A stretch of 23,622 bases of DNA, from NCBI GenBank assembly GCA_003150175.1, contig QAKZ01000055.1, positions 1 to 23,622 of the forward strand, written 5' to 3'. Origin of the DNA: Coriobacteriia bacterium. Lineage in GTDB: Bacteria > Actinomycetota > Coriobacteriia > Coriobacteriales > Atopobiaceae. The stretch's first letter is position 1. Each line of letters begins with the position of its first letter. Shown here in pieces: positions 1 to 8,631 of the stretch. Below the pieces are notes generated by a model, which worked only from the letters and a program-made list of their open reading frames with translations, did no database searches and had not been told where the DNA came from. A program made the translations under genes and the position numbers.

Positions 1-21
1 CCTTACATAAGCAGCGGGGCG

Positions 22-681
22 ATGGGGATCGCCGATCTACTATCCACCTACGGGCAGAACTACCTGACTGCCCTTCTGACCACCTGGCGCATGACGCTCA
101 TCTCATTCGCCCTCGTCATGGTCCTTTCCGTCGTGATCACGGTCATGAGGGTTTGCCCGTTCAAGCCGCTGCGCGTCTTCGGCGATCTCTATGTGCAGAT
201 CTTCCGCAACATCCCGGGCGCGGTACTTTTGCTCATCGTCGTCTACGCGCTGCCTAACCTCGGGCTCGTCCTCGACTACGAGCCTGCGGTCATAGCGGCC
301 ACGGTGATCCTCGCCGCTGCGTTCGGCTCCGAGAACTTCATGACCGGCATCAACACCATCGGCGTGGGGCAGATCGAGGCGGCGCGCTCCATCGGTCTCA
401 CCTTCACGCAGATCCTGCGCACCATCGTGATCCCGCAGGCGCTGCGCTCCACGGTGCTCCCCATGACGAACCTCTTCATCGCCGTCATGCTTACCACCGC
501 CCTCGGCTCTCAGGTGCCCATGGCCCCGCAGGAGCTCACGGGCGTGGTCAGCTACATCAACACCCGCGAGTCCGCAGGCGTTATCACCTTCGTGCTCTCT
601 GCCTGCGGCTACATCGGCACTGCGCTCGTCGCCGGCTTCATCGGCAACAAGATCGACCAGAAGGTCAGGGTGATCCGCTAA
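22..681 (+). CDS. Amino-acid ABC transporter permease (GluC-type)
   Basis: Inner-membrane permease of a polar amino-acid ABC importer (HisM/GluC family), 219 aa from this ATG. The protein is mostly hydrophobic helices. It carries the cytoplasmic EAA loop at about residues 104-142, with the core G-Q-x-E-A-A-R-S-I-G-L and a downstream P-Q-A-L-R, where the ATPase docks. Length is normal for the family (about 220 aa). The frame stays open to the window edge and no convincing ribosome site precedes this ATG, so the true start could lie a few codons upstream, outside the window. The stop overlaps the next permease by one base, so the two are translationally coupled. Substrate is inferred from family only; glutamate/glutamine-type is likely. 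No substrate-binding protein gene is in view and it may lie upstream. Confidence 0.9.
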   Translation: MGIADLLSTYGQNYLTALLTTWRMTLISFALVMVLSVVITVMRVCPFKPLRVFGDLYVQIFRNIPGAVLLLIVVYALPNLGLVLDYEPAVIAATVILAAAFGSENFMTGINTIGVGQIEAARSIGLTFTQILRTIVIPQALRSTVLPMTNLFIAVMLTTALGSQVPMAPQELTGVVSYINTRESAGVITFVLSACGYIGTALVAGFIGNKIDQKVRVIR

Positions 682-1505
682 TGGCAGCCAACGCAACCAC
701 CATGCGCGACGCTCTCTACGAGGCCCCCGGCCCAAAGACGAGGCGCAAGATGCTCCTCGGCACCGTCGTGAGCCTGGCCGCCGTCGTCGCCTTCCTGGTC
801 TGGGTCGTGTACCGCTTCTGGGTCAAGGGCCAGCTCTCGTACCGCTACTGGGAGCTCTTCAGCTGGCGCTCGACCTGGATCTATCTCGGCCGCGGCCTTC
901 TGGGCACGTTCGAGGTGGCCCTGACCGCGGGCGCTGCCGCCATCGTGCTCGGCCTCGCCCTCATGCTCGGCCGCACGAGCGCCTCTAAGCCGCTCCAGGC
1001 CGCCTGCGCCGTCCTGACCAACTTCCTGCGTGGCGTCCCGAGCCTGCTGTTCATCTACGGGTTCTTCTTCGTCGTGCCGACCCTCGGCGTAAAGATGAGC
1101 TCGTTCTGGATGCTCATCATCCCCATCGCGCTCGCCGCCTCGGGCGTCCTGGCCGAGGTCTTCCGCGCCGGCGTGAACGCCGTCCCCCGTGGACAGACCG
1201 AGGCGGGCCTCTCCATCGGGCTTTCCCCGTGGAAGGTAAAGACGAAGATCGTTCTTCCTCAGGCCATCCGCTTCGTTGTTCCCTCGCTCATCAGCCAGCT
1301 CGTGGTCGTCGTCAAGGACACCGCGCTCGCCTATGTGGTCACCTTCCCCGACCTCATGCAGAACGCCCAGGTCCTGCGCACCAACTACGACGCGCTCGTC
1401 TCGACCTACCTCGTCGTCGCGGTGATCTACATCCTCATCAACTACCTGATCAACAAGGCCGCCGTGTACGTCTCGCGCCGCACCGGCGCGAAGATCATCC
1501 GCTAG
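681..1505 (+). CDS. Amino-acid ABC transporter permease (GluD-type)
   Basis: Second permease of the same importer, 274 aa. It has an N-terminal cytoplasmic tail of about 27 residues, a first membrane helix at about 28-43, and then the usual permease helices. The EAA loop spans about residues 159-197 (E-V-F-R-A-G followed by [11 protein letters not shown] and P-Q-A-I-R). The longer N-terminus relative to its partner matches the GluD pattern, in which the two permeases form a heterodimer. The start ATG shares its A with the stop codon of the preceding gene (TAATG), a typical coupled arrangement. Twenty bases separate it from the ATPase gene, so the three are almost certainly one operon. Confidence 0.9.
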   Translation: MAANATTMRDALYEAPGPKTRRKMLLGTVVSLAAVVAFLVWVVYRFWVKGQLSYRYWELFSWRSTWIYLGRGLLGTFEVALTAGAAAIVLGLALMLGRTSASKPLQAACAVLTNFLRGVPSLLFIYGFFFVVPTLGVKMSSFWMLIIPIALAASGVLAEVFRAGVNAVPRGQTEAGLSIGLSPWKVKTKIVLPQAIRFVVPSLISQLVVVVKDTALAYVVTFPDLMQNAQVLRTNYDALVSTYLVVAVIYILINYLINKAAVYVSRRTGAKIIR

Positions 1506-1525
1506 GCGCACCAAAGGAGAATCAC

Positions 1526-2284
<759 letters not shown>

Positions 2285-2287
2285 TTT

Positions 2288-3091
2288 ATGCGATCTTGCG
2301 TTTCTTGCGATACCTGCGACCCTGACTGCCCCGTCCACTCCGAGAAGCCCGAGTCGCGCCCTCTCATCTTCGTCGCGCCCCGCTTCGAGCCGGGCCGGAT
2401 GTACGGGGAAGAGCAGCTCGCGCCGAACGAGGCGACGACCAAGTGCTACGTCGACGCGATCTTCGAGGCCGGCGGCCTTCCGGTGATGATGAACATCACC
2501 GAGGACGAGGCGCTCATCCGCGAGTACGCCCGCCGCGCCGACGGCATCTGCGTGCCGGGCGGCCCCGACGTCTCGCCCAAGCTCTGGGGCGACGACTCTG
2601 AGCACCCCGGCTGCTCGTCGTGCCCCGAGCGCGACGCGTTCGAGATGGTGCTCCTGCGCGCCGCCGTCGAGGCGGACAAACCGCTCTTCACCGTGTGCCG
2701 AGGCACCCAGGCGCTGAACGTCGCGCTCGGCGGTACGCTCAATATGGACGTTCCCACCATCCCGAGGACGCCTGGCGCGCGCGAGCGGAACCACGTGAAC
2801 CTCATGGGCCGGCCGAGCCACGACATCATCATCCAGGAGGGATCGCTCCTTCAGCGCGCTTGCGGGGGAGAGGAGCGCTACTCCGTGAACTCCGCCCACC
2901 ACTGCTGCGTCGAGCGCCTCGGGCGCGGGCTCGTGCTCTCTGCACATTCCGATGATGGCATCCCCGAGTGCATCGAGATGCCGGGCAAGCGCTTCGTCCT
3001 CGGAGTCCAGTGGCACCCTGAGTACACCTGGTACGCGAGCGACGCCGACTTCAACATCTGGAAGTCGTTCGTGGACGCGTGCCGCGGGTAG
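2288..3091 (+). CDS. C26-family gamma-glutamyl hydrolase with N-terminal Cys cluster
   Basis: Class-I glutaminase-fold hydrolase of the gamma-glutamyl-gamma-aminobutyrate hydrolase (PuuD-like) family, 267 aa. The catalytic Cys is Cys137 in V-C-R-G-T-Q, and the His-Glu pair lies in Q-W-H-P-E at 241-245. The conserved C-P-E-R-D-A-F-E segment (112-119) and V-N-S-A-H-H (200-205) are also present. Family members hydrolyse gamma-glutamyl amides. The substrate is unknown, but position directly after an amino-acid importer suggests processing of an imported gamma-glutamyl compound. The start is supported by AAAGGA at 2273-2278, 9 nt before the ATG. Unusually, residues 4-15 read C-x2-C-x2-C-x3-C-P, the spacing of a ferredoxin [4Fe-4S] site, ahead of the normal domain that begins near residue 25. 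Whether it binds metal is not known. Confidence 0.88.
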   Translation: MRSCVSCDTCDPDCPVHSEKPESRPLIFVAPRFEPGRMYGEEQLAPNEATTKCYVDAIFEAGGLPVMMNITEDEALIREYARRADGICVPGGPDVSPKLWGDDSEHPGCSSCPERDAFEMVLLRAAVEADKPLFTVCRGTQALNVALGGTLNMDVPTIPRTPGARERNHVNLMGRPSHDIIIQEGSLLQRACGGEERYSVNSAHHCCVERLGRGLVLSAHSDDGIPECIEMPGKRFVLGVQWHPEYTWYASDADFNIWKSFVDACRG

Positions 3092-3122
3092 ATCCGGCGT
3101 CCGCGCGGATATGCCGCGGCGT

Positions 3123-3167
3123 GGTCTGATGTAGTATGTGCCTCATGGCTTTGCGCTGCATCAGACC
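3123..3167 (+). promoter_or_regulatory. Inverted repeat in the leader of the C-S lyase gene
   Basis: GGTCTGATG (3123-3131) is repeated as its exact reverse complement CATCAGACC (3159-3167), separated by 27 nt. It lies about 20 nt upstream of the following start codon. A -10-like TAGTAT sits at 3132-3137 inside the interval, without a clear -35. It could be a leader stem-loop, a two-site operator, or the terminator of the preceding gene, although there is no T-run. Confidence 0.4.
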
Positions 3168-3187
3168 CGATTCCACGGTAGGTGACC

Positions 3188-4387
3188 ATGTCCTTCGACT
3201 TCACGACCCTCTATGACCGCCGCGGCAAAGACGCGCTTGCCGTCGACATCGCGGATACCGAGCCCTCCCTCAAGCCGAAGGAGGGCTTCGACGTCATTCC
3301 GATGTGGATCGCCGACATGAACTTCGCGACCGCCCCGAGCGTGACGCGCGCCGTGGTCGAGCGCCTCGATCACCCGCTCTTCGGCTACTTCGAGACCCGC
3401 GACGAGTACTACGACTCTATCATCTGGTGGCAGAAGGCCCGCAACGGCGTTACGGGCCTTGAGCATGAGCACATCGGCTACGAGAACGGCGTCCTCGGCG
3501 GGCTCGTGAGCGCGCTGCGCGCCGTCTGCGCCACGGGCGACAAGGTCCTCGTTCACTCGCCGACCTACATCGGTTTCACAGGCTCGATCGAGGGCGCCGG
3601 GTACCGGATCGTCACGAGCGACCTTAAGCCCGACCAAGCGGGCGTTATGCGCATGGACCTCGCCGACATGGAGGCGAAGATCCGCGAGAACGATATCCGA
3701 GCACTCGTTTTCTGCTCGCCGCACAACCCGTGCGGGCGCGTCTGGGAGCGAGCGGAGATCGAGGCCGTGGTCGAGCTCTGCGCCCGCCTGGACGTGACCA
3801 TCATCTCGGACGAGATCTGGAGCGACCTCACGCTCCCCGGGCACAAGCACATTCCGACCCAGTCGGTCTCCGATGAGGCGCGCCGCCGCACCATCGCGCT
3901 CTATGCGCCGAGCAAGACCTTCAACCTTGCGGGACTCATCGGCAGCTACCACATCATCTATAACGAGGCGCTGCGCCGGCGCGTGCTCAAGGAGTCGGCG
4001 GCGACCCACTACAACTCGATGAACGTGCTCTCGATGCACGCGCTCATGGGCGCGTACTCCGAGGAGGGCGCCGCATGGCTCGATGAGCTGCGGGAGGTGC
4101 TCGGCGGCAACGTCGCATACGCCTGCGACTTCATCGACCGCGAGCTCGACGGCGTGAGCGTCCGGCGGCCCGAGGGCACCTACATGCTCTTCGTGGATTG
4201 CGGCGAGTACTGTCGCGCGAATGGCCGGACCCTCGACGAGGTCAAGCGCGCGGGCATCGAGGTCGGCGTCCTTTGGCAGGACGGCCGCCCGTTCCACGGG
4301 GCTTCTCACCTACGCATGAACCTCGCCCTTCCACGTGATCGCATGATCGAGGCTCTCGACCGCCTGAAGAAGCACGCCTTCGTCTAA
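3188..4387 (+). CDS. MalY/PatB-type PLP-dependent C-S lyase
   Basis: Fold-type I PLP enzyme of the MalY/PatB family, 399 aa. The family has cystathionine/cysteine beta-lyase activity, releasing pyruvate, ammonia and a thiol. The PLP lysine is Lys243 in A-P-S-K-T-F-N-L-A-G. Other family marks are P-M-W-I-A-D-M at 38-44, S-P-H-N-P-C-G-R-V-W at 177-186, S-D-E-I-W at 207-211, and the carboxylate-binding Arg in R-M-N-L-A near the C-terminus. Length matches the family (about 390-400 aa). A GTG at 3182 could add two residues. The ATG at 3188 was preferred because GGTAGG at 3177-3182 gives workable spacing. It stands alone between the transporter operon and a minus-strand gene. A link to sulfur supply for the neighbouring Se/S locus is possible but not shown. 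Confidence 0.9.
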   Translation: MSFDFTTLYDRRGKDALAVDIADTEPSLKPKEGFDVIPMWIADMNFATAPSVTRAVVERLDHPLFGYFETRDEYYDSIIWWQKARNGVTGLEHEHIGYENGVLGGLVSALRAVCATGDKVLVHSPTYIGFTGSIEGAGYRIVTSDLKPDQAGVMRMDLADMEAKIRENDIRALVFCSPHNPCGRVWERAEIEAVVELCARLDVTIISDEIWSDLTLPGHKHIPTQSVSDEARRRTIALYAPSKTFNLAGLIGSYHIIYNEALRRRVLKESAATHYNSMNVLSMHALMGAYSEEGAAWLDELREVLGGNVAYACDFIDRELDGVSVRRPEGTYMLFVDCGEYCRANGRTLDEVKRAGIEVGVLWQDGRPFHGASHLRMNLALPRDRMIEALDRLKKHAFV

Positions 4388-4413
4388 GTCCGCGCCCGCC
4401 GCGCGCCTTTGGG

Positions 4414-4455
4414 AAGCGGCTCGTGGGGCTTCCTGCGCAGTTCCGCGAGCCGCTT
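4414..4455. terminator. Hairpin between convergent genes
   Basis: AAGCGGCTCG (4414-4423) pairs perfectly with CGAGCCGCTT (4446-4455) across a 22-nt loop. It lies between the convergent C-S lyase and desulfurase genes and touches the latter's stop codon. There is no clear T-run on either strand, so a role as a bidirectional terminator is plausible but not firm. Confidence 0.4.
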
Positions 4456-5614
4456 AAGCGAGGATCTCCCGTAGAGCTGCGAGCGCCGCGTCGACGTCGT
4501 CCTCGGTGTTCGCCCAGCCGACGCTGAAGCGGATGGTACCGGTGGGGAAGGTGCCGAGCGTTCGGTGCGCGGAGGGCGCGCAGTGGAGTCCCACGCGCAC
4601 TTGGATCCCGTGTCTCGCGTCGAGCTCGTGCGCCACCTCGGCGAGCTCGCGGCCCGGGGTCTGGATGCTCACGACGCCCGTGCGCCCCTCCAGGGACTTC
4701 TTTCCGACGACCCGGACCTTGCCGGCGTCCTCGAGCTCCGCCAGGCCGCCGATGAGCCTTCCGGTGAGGGCGAGCTCGTGCTCGCGGATGGCGTCGATGC
4801 CCCTCTCCTCGATCCATACGAGCGCCGCTCCGAGGCCGATGATGCCCGGCAGGTTTGGAGTGCCCGCCTCAAGGCGGTCGGGCATGAAGGCGGGCATCCG
4901 CTCGAGGTCGCTCGAGCTGCCCGTGCCGCCGGCCACGAGGGCGTTTATCTCGCTCGCGAACCCGTTGCAGAATACGGCGCCGCCCACGCCCTGCGGGCCG
5001 AGCAGCCCCTTGTGCCCGGTGAAGCAGACAGCATCGATGCCCCAGCCTGCGGCATCGATGGGCAGGACGCCCGCCGTCTGCGCGGCGTCGACGACGTAGC
5101 GGACTCCATGGGCGCGGCACACCTCGGCGATCCGTTCTATTGGCAGCACGGTGCCGCAGACGTTGCTCGCGTGCGTGGTTAGCACAAGCCTTGTGCCAGG
5201 CTCAATCAGGCGCTCCACGCAGGCGGGGTCGAGCTCTCCCGTCGGCGAGCATTCTGCGCGGTCAACCCTCACCCCGAGCTCCGCGAGCTGCGAGAGCGGG
5301 CGCATGACGGCATTGTGCTCCATGCTGCTCACGACGACGTGGTCCCCGGGGCGCAGGTACCCCTTGAGCACGAGGTTTAGCGACTCGGTCACGTTCCGGG
5401 TAAAGACCACCTGCGAGGGATCCTCGCCTCCGAGAAGCCCGCAGAGCCGCTCGCGCGCGCAGAAGACCGCGTCCTCGACGTCGAACGCGCTCGAGTAGTC
5501 CCCGCGGCCGATGTTCGTGCCCGCCTCGGTCATGTAGCGGACCATAGCCTCGGGCACCGCCGCGGGCTTGGGGAACGTCGTGCTCGCGTTGTCAAGGTAG
5601 ATTCGCTCGCCCAT
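4454..5614 (-). CDS. Cysteine desulfurase-like PLP enzyme (class V)
   Basis: Aminotransferase class V enzyme of the cysteine desulfurase/selenocysteine lyase group, 386 aa. It would release S or Se from (seleno)cysteine as an enzyme persulfide/perselenide. Visible residues: PLP lysine Lys202 in F-T-G-H-K-G, His100 in M-E-H-N, Asp176 and Gln179 in V-D-A-A-Q-T, and catalytic Cys345 in G-L-H-C-A-P. It resembles the short-N-terminus clade often found with yedE/yedF/selD. The start is the ATG at 5614 because the minus strand has GGAG 7 nt before it; an in-frame ATG 11 codons upstream lacks such a site. It is divergent from yedE and a paralogue lies at the other end of the locus, so it likely belongs to the same Se/S system. 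Sequence alone cannot separate S from Se preference. Confidence 0.88.
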   Translation of the reverse strand: MGERIYLDNASTTFPKPAAVPEAMVRYMTEAGTNIGRGDYSSAFDVEDAVFCARERLCGLLGGEDPSQVVFTRNVTESLNLVLKGYLRPGDHVVVSSMEHNAVMRPLSQLAELGVRVDRAECSPTGELDPACVERLIEPGTRLVLTTHASNVCGTVLPIERIAEVCRAHGVRYVVDAAQTAGVLPIDAAGWGIDAVCFTGHKGLLGPQGVGGAVFCNGFASEINALVAGGTGSSSDLERMPAFMPDRLEAGTPNLPGIIGLGAALVWIEERGIDAIREHELALTGRLIGGLAELEDAGKVRVVGKKSLEGRTGVVSIQTPGRELAEVAHELDARHGIQVRVGLHCAPSAHRTLGTFPTGTIRFSVGWANTEDDVDAALAALREILA

Positions 5615-5652
5615 GGTTTGGCTCCGTTTGTCTGATTGGTTGTACACATAAA

Positions 5653-5670
5653 ACTATAACGACTTATAGT
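5653..5670. promoter_or_regulatory. Perfect palindrome in the desulfurase/yedE divergent intergenic region
   Basis: ACTATAA-CGAC-TTATAGT forms perfect 7-bp arms around 4 nt, in the AT-rich 127-bp gap between two divergent start codons. Each arm contains a -10-like TATAGT, one on each strand. This looks like an operator overlapping divergent promoters. TTGTAC at 5640-5645 is a possible, widely spaced -35 for the plus strand. No regulator gene is in the window. Confidence 0.5.
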
Positions 5671-5741
5671 ATTTCCGGCATCTAAACAATCTGTTAGGTT
5701 TTCGTTTGGCGCCAAGTGGATCCGGAAAGAAAGGAATGACT

Positions 5742-6830
5742 ATGGATCTAAAGAACGAGAAGGTCGCGATCGTCGCCGGCGGCGCCGTCATCGGCGTCAT
5801 CGCTGCGATGCTCGTGTTCTTCGGCAACCCCGCGAACATGGGCTTCTGCATCGCGTGCTTCATCCGCGACACCGCGGGCGGCCTCGGCCTGCACCGCGCC
5901 GAGGCGGTTCAGTACATTCGCCCCGAGCTCGTGGGCCTCGTCCTCGGCAGCTTCCTGCTCGCCCTGGCAAAGAAGGAGTTCTCGCCCCGCGGCGGCTCCG
6001 CCCCGATGACCCGCTTCGTGCTCGGCTTCTGCGTGATGATCGGCGCCCTGATGTTCCTGGGCTGCCCGTTCCGCATGATCCTGCGCATCGCGGGCGGCGA
6101 CCTCAACGCCGTCGTCGGACTCGTCGGCTTCGTCTGCGGCATCCTCGCCGGCACGTTCTTCCTGAACAAGGGTTTCTCGCTGCACCGCACCTACCGCCTG
6201 AACACCTCTGAGGGCCTCATCTGGCCGATCGTCCAGGTCATCCTCATCGCGCTGCTCGTCGCTGCGCCGGCGTTCATCTTCTTCTCTGCTGAGGGCGCGG
6301 GCCCCGGCGCCAAGCACGCCGCCGTCGGCATCAGCCTCGTCGCGGGCCTCATCGTCGGCGCCATCGCTCAGCACACCCGCCTGTGCATGGTCGGCGGCAT
6401 CCGTGACTTCGTGCTCTTCCGCGAGAACAAGCTCCTGCTCGGCTTCGTCGCCATCTTCGTCGCCGCGCTCGTGACCAACCTCATCCTCGCCGCGACCACC
6501 GGCGGTGCCTACTTCAACCTCGGTTTCGAGGGTCAGCCCGTCGCCCACACCGACGGCCTGTGGAACTTCCTTGGCACGCTGCTCATGGGCTTCGGCTGTG
6601 TCCTTCTGGGCGGCTGCCCGCTGCGCCAGATGATTCTCTCCGGCGAGGGCAACGCCGACTCCGCGGTCGCCATCCTCGGCCTCGTCGCCGGCGCCGCGTT
6701 CGCGCACAACTTCGGCCTCGCCTCGAGCGGCAAGGGCGCCACGCTGAACGGCCAGATCGCCGTCGTCGTCTGCCTCGTGGTGGTCATCGCCATCGCGTGC
6801 GCGAACACCTTCGGAAAAAAGAAGGCCTAG
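5742..6830 (+). CDS. yedE: Selenium-associated membrane protein YedE
   Basis: Polytopic YeeE/YedE-family membrane protein, 362 aa, of the type associated with selenium metabolism and proposed to move a reduced Se or S species. It consists of repeated hydrophobic helices with cysteines at helix boundaries: Cys36/Cys39 (M-G-F-C-I-A-C-F), Cys108 (G-C-P-F-R-M), Cys215 (R-L-C-M-V-G-G) and Cys292 (G-G-C-P-L-R-Q). The two G-C-P-[FL]-R motifs show the internal duplication typical of the family. The ATG at 5742 was preferred because AAGGA (5731-5735) lies 6 nt before it. The ATG at 5736 abuts that site directly. It begins the plus-strand Se/S operon, 32 nt ahead of the TusA-like gene. The transported species is not established. 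Confidence 0.9.
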   Translation: MDLKNEKVAIVAGGAVIGVIAAMLVFFGNPANMGFCIACFIRDTAGGLGLHRAEAVQYIRPELVGLVLGSFLLALAKKEFSPRGGSAPMTRFVLGFCVMIGALMFLGCPFRMILRIAGGDLNAVVGLVGFVCGILAGTFFLNKGFSLHRTYRLNTSEGLIWPIVQVILIALLVAAPAFIFFSAEGAGPGAKHAAVGISLVAGLIVGAIAQHTRLCMVGGIRDFVLFRENKLLLGFVAIFVAALVTNLILAATTGGAYFNLGFEGQPVAHTDGLWNFLGTLLMGFGCVLLGGCPLRQMILSGEGNADSAVAILGLVAGAAFAHNFGLASSGKGATLNGQIAVVVCLVVVIAIACANTFGKKKA

Positions 6831-6862
6831 ACCTCAAGTCATCTTAATGAATGGAGACCATC

Positions 6863-7069
6863 ATGCAGACCATCGATGCGCGCGGTCTTTCGTGCCCCGA
6901 GCCCGTCGTCATGACGCGCAACGCCATGTCCTCCAAGGATCCCGAGTATCAGGTCTTGGTCGACACCGTCGCCGCCCGCGAGAACGTCACGCGCTACGCC
7001 GTGAGCCAGGGCTACACCGTCGACGTCGCCGAGAACGACGGCGATTTCACGCTCGATATCCGCAAGTAA
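6863..7069 (+). CDS. TusA/SirA-like sulfur (selenium) carrier
   Basis: Small TusA/SirA/YedF-N-terminal family protein, 68 aa. The signature is C-P-E-P with carrier Cys11 near the N-terminus, preceded by the usual D-A-R-G-L-S. Such proteins carry a persulfide, or plausibly a perselenide, on this Cys and pass it to downstream enzymes. The start at 6863 is set by GGAG at 6853-6856 (6-nt spacing). An in-frame ATG four codons upstream overlaps that ribosome site and is unlikely. YeeE/YedE-type transporters and TusA-like proteins commonly occur as neighbours, so this is the likely cytoplasmic acceptor for YedE. Confidence 0.88.
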   Translation: MQTIDARGLSCPEPVVMTRNAMSSKDPEYQVLVDTVAARENVTRYAVSQGYTVDVAENDGDFTLDIRK

Positions 7070-7075
7070 CCACGA

Positions 7076-7103
7076 CTCCCCGCGGCTGCTCAGCCGCGGG
7101 GAG
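7076..7103 (+). terminator. Strong GC hairpin inside the Se/S operon
   Basis: A 28-nt perfect dyad with 13 complementary positions per arm and a 2-nt centre. In practice this is about 12 bp with a GCTC loop. It starts 7 nt after the tusA-like stop codon. Only CGCTTCT follows, so the T-run is weak. It could be a partial terminator, or a processing/stability hairpin that sets higher expression of the first two genes than of selD. Confidence 0.55.
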
Positions 7104-7135
7104 CGCTTCTGTACGCGAACCCGATCGGAGGACCG

Positions 7136-7390
7136 ATGAGCTACATAGCTGCGTTTTTCTCGCACTTCGGCGCGACGCGCTTCCGCCGGCTGTGCCGTGA
7201 TCGCGGCGTCGAGGTCGAGCTCATGCCAGTGCCGCGGGCGATCTCGAGCAGCTGCGGGACGTGCGCGAGGTTCTCCGCCTCGCCGCTCGCCGACGGAGAG
7301 GAGTGGCCCGACGAGGTCGAGTTCGTGGTCGAGGCGGCTGAGGGCGGCGCGGGGCCGTACACCGAGGTCTACCGCGCGCCCGGGGCATAG
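7136..7390 (+). CDS. DUF3343 putative Se/S carrier (Cys-pair type)
   Basis: Small DUF3343-family protein, 84 aa, a family repeatedly found beside yedE, yedF and selD and suggested to handle Se or S. Recognisable features are the N-terminal F-F-S-H-F-G-A segment, then M-P-V-P-R-A-I-S-S-S-C-G-T-C with Cys40 and Cys43. The Cys pair is the likely chemical centre. The start has GGAGG at 7127-7131, 4 nt before the ATG. It follows the strong hairpin and precedes selD by 113 nt. A second, more divergent DUF3343 protein with a single Cys at this position lies at 9267. Biochemical function is unproven. Confidence 0.82.
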   Translation: MSYIAAFFSHFGATRFRRLCRDRGVEVELMPVPRAISSSCGTCARFSASPLADGEEWPDEVEFVVEAAEGGAGPYTEVYRAPGA

Positions 7391-7503
7391 GCCATAGGGC
7401 GGGCGCCCGGGTCGTGCCATGGTAGAGGGCCGGGCAAAGTGATCGCGCTTCTTGCCGCCTCGCGCCGATGCGCCGGGCGGCCTTCACAGAAAAGGGGAGT
7501 CAC

Positions 7504-8544
7504 ATGGATATGACCGGTGTCAAGCTGACCGAGCTCGTGGAGGCAGCCGGCTGCGCGGCCAAGCTCGCGCCCGGCTACCTCTCGCAGGTGCTCGCCGACC
7601 TCCCGAGGGTCGAGGACCCGAAGCTGCTCGTCGGGTTCGATGCCTCCGACGACGCGTACGTGTACGACCTCGGGGACGGCCGCGGCCTTGTGGGGACGAC
7701 GGACTTCTTTCCCCCGATGGTCGACGACCCGTTCCTGTTCGGCCAGGTGGCGGCCGCCAACGCGCTCTCCGACGTGTGGGCCATGGGCGGCAAGCCGGTG
7801 CTCGCGCTGAACCTCCTGTGCTTCCCGAACTGCCTGGGGCTCGAGGTCGCCGGCCAGATCCTCGCCGGCGGCGCGGACAAGTGCCGCGAGGCGGGCGTCA
7901 TCGTCGCGGGCGGGCACTCTATCAACGACCACGAGCCCAAGTTCGGCCTTGCCGTCACGGGGTTCGTCGAGCTCGACCGCATGCTCGCCAACCGCAGCGC
8001 GCGCGAGGGCGACGCGCTCGTCCTCACCAAGGCGCTCGGCACGGGCATCTTGACCTCGGCGCACAAGGGCGGGATCCTCGACGACGCGGGCGTCAAGGTG
8101 GCCACCGACTCCATGATCACGCTGAACAAGCTCCCCATCGAGCTCGCGGAGGGGCTCGACCTCCACGCGTGCACCGACGTGACGGGGTTCTCGCTCATGG
8201 GTCACGGCTGTGAGATGGCCGAGGCGAGCGGCCTCACCGCGCGGATCCGCGCCGAGGACGTCCCCGTGATGGCGCGCGCCCGCGAGATGGCGCGCATGGG
8301 GCTGATCCCCGCCGGCGCCTACCGCAACCGCGATTTCTTCGGCCCGCGCGTGGAGATCGCCGATCGCGTGCCGCTGGACCTGTCGGACGTGCTTTTCGAC
8401 CCGCAGACCTCGGGTGGACTCCTGCTCGCGCTCTCGGAAGGGGAGGCCGAGGTGCTCGTCGGGCGCCTTCGCGACGCCGGGCAGCCGGTCGCCGTCATCG
8501 GGTCCATGGCCGCGCGCTCCGGGTGCTCCGTGCGCGTCGAATAG
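7504..8544 (+). CDS. selD: Selenide, water dikinase (selenophosphate synthetase)
   Basis: SelD makes selenophosphate from selenide and ATP, the Se donor for selenocysteine, 2-selenouridine and a Se-containing molybdenum cofactor. The 346-aa length fits the family. The glycine-rich active-site loop reads A-G-C-A-A-K with Cys17 and Lys20, the same numbering as the essential E. coli pair. The codon is TGC, so this is a Cys form, not a selenoprotein. The second loop cysteine of E. coli (Cys19) is Ala here. Further marks are T-T-D-F-F, A-M-G-G-K-P, A-G-G-H-S-I, D-V-T-G-F-S-L-M-G-H and D-P-Q-T-S-G-G. The start at 7504 is supported by AGGGGAG (7493-7499). The frame is open upstream to 7468 without a better site. 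No selA, selB or mnmH is present here. Confidence 0.97.
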   Translation: MDMTGVKLTELVEAAGCAAKLAPGYLSQVLADLPRVEDPKLLVGFDASDDAYVYDLGDGRGLVGTTDFFPPMVDDPFLFGQVAAANALSDVWAMGGKPVLALNLLCFPNCLGLEVAGQILAGGADKCREAGVIVAGGHSINDHEPKFGLAVTGFVELDRMLANRSAREGDALVLTKALGTGILTSAHKGGILDDAGVKVATDSMITLNKLPIELAEGLDLHACTDVTGFSLMGHGCEMAEASGLTARIRAEDVPVMARAREMARMGLIPAGAYRNRDFFGPRVEIADRVPLDLSDVLFDPQTSGGLLLALSEGEAEVLVGRLRDAGQPVAVIGSMAARSGCSVRVE

Positions 8545-8574
8545 GCGCGGGGGACTGTTTGGCCTCTCGCGGGC

Positions 8575-8580
8575 TACAAT
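8575..8580 (+). promoter_or_regulatory. Possible -10 element upstream of yedF
   Basis: TACAAT lies 51 nt before the yedF ATG in an 87-nt gap after selD, close to the TATAAT consensus. No good -35 is visible at 16-18 nt spacing. It may give yedF and the genes after it an internal promoter. Evidence is limited to the hexamer. Confidence 0.3.
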
Positions 8581-8631
8581 GTCGTTTTGTTGGCGCTTAT
8601 CGCTTTCCTCATTGGTCGAAAGGAACTCATC

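Noticed and set aside
7504..8544. Selenocysteine at the SelD active site
   Set aside because: The active-site codon is TGC and no in-frame TGA occurs in the gene.
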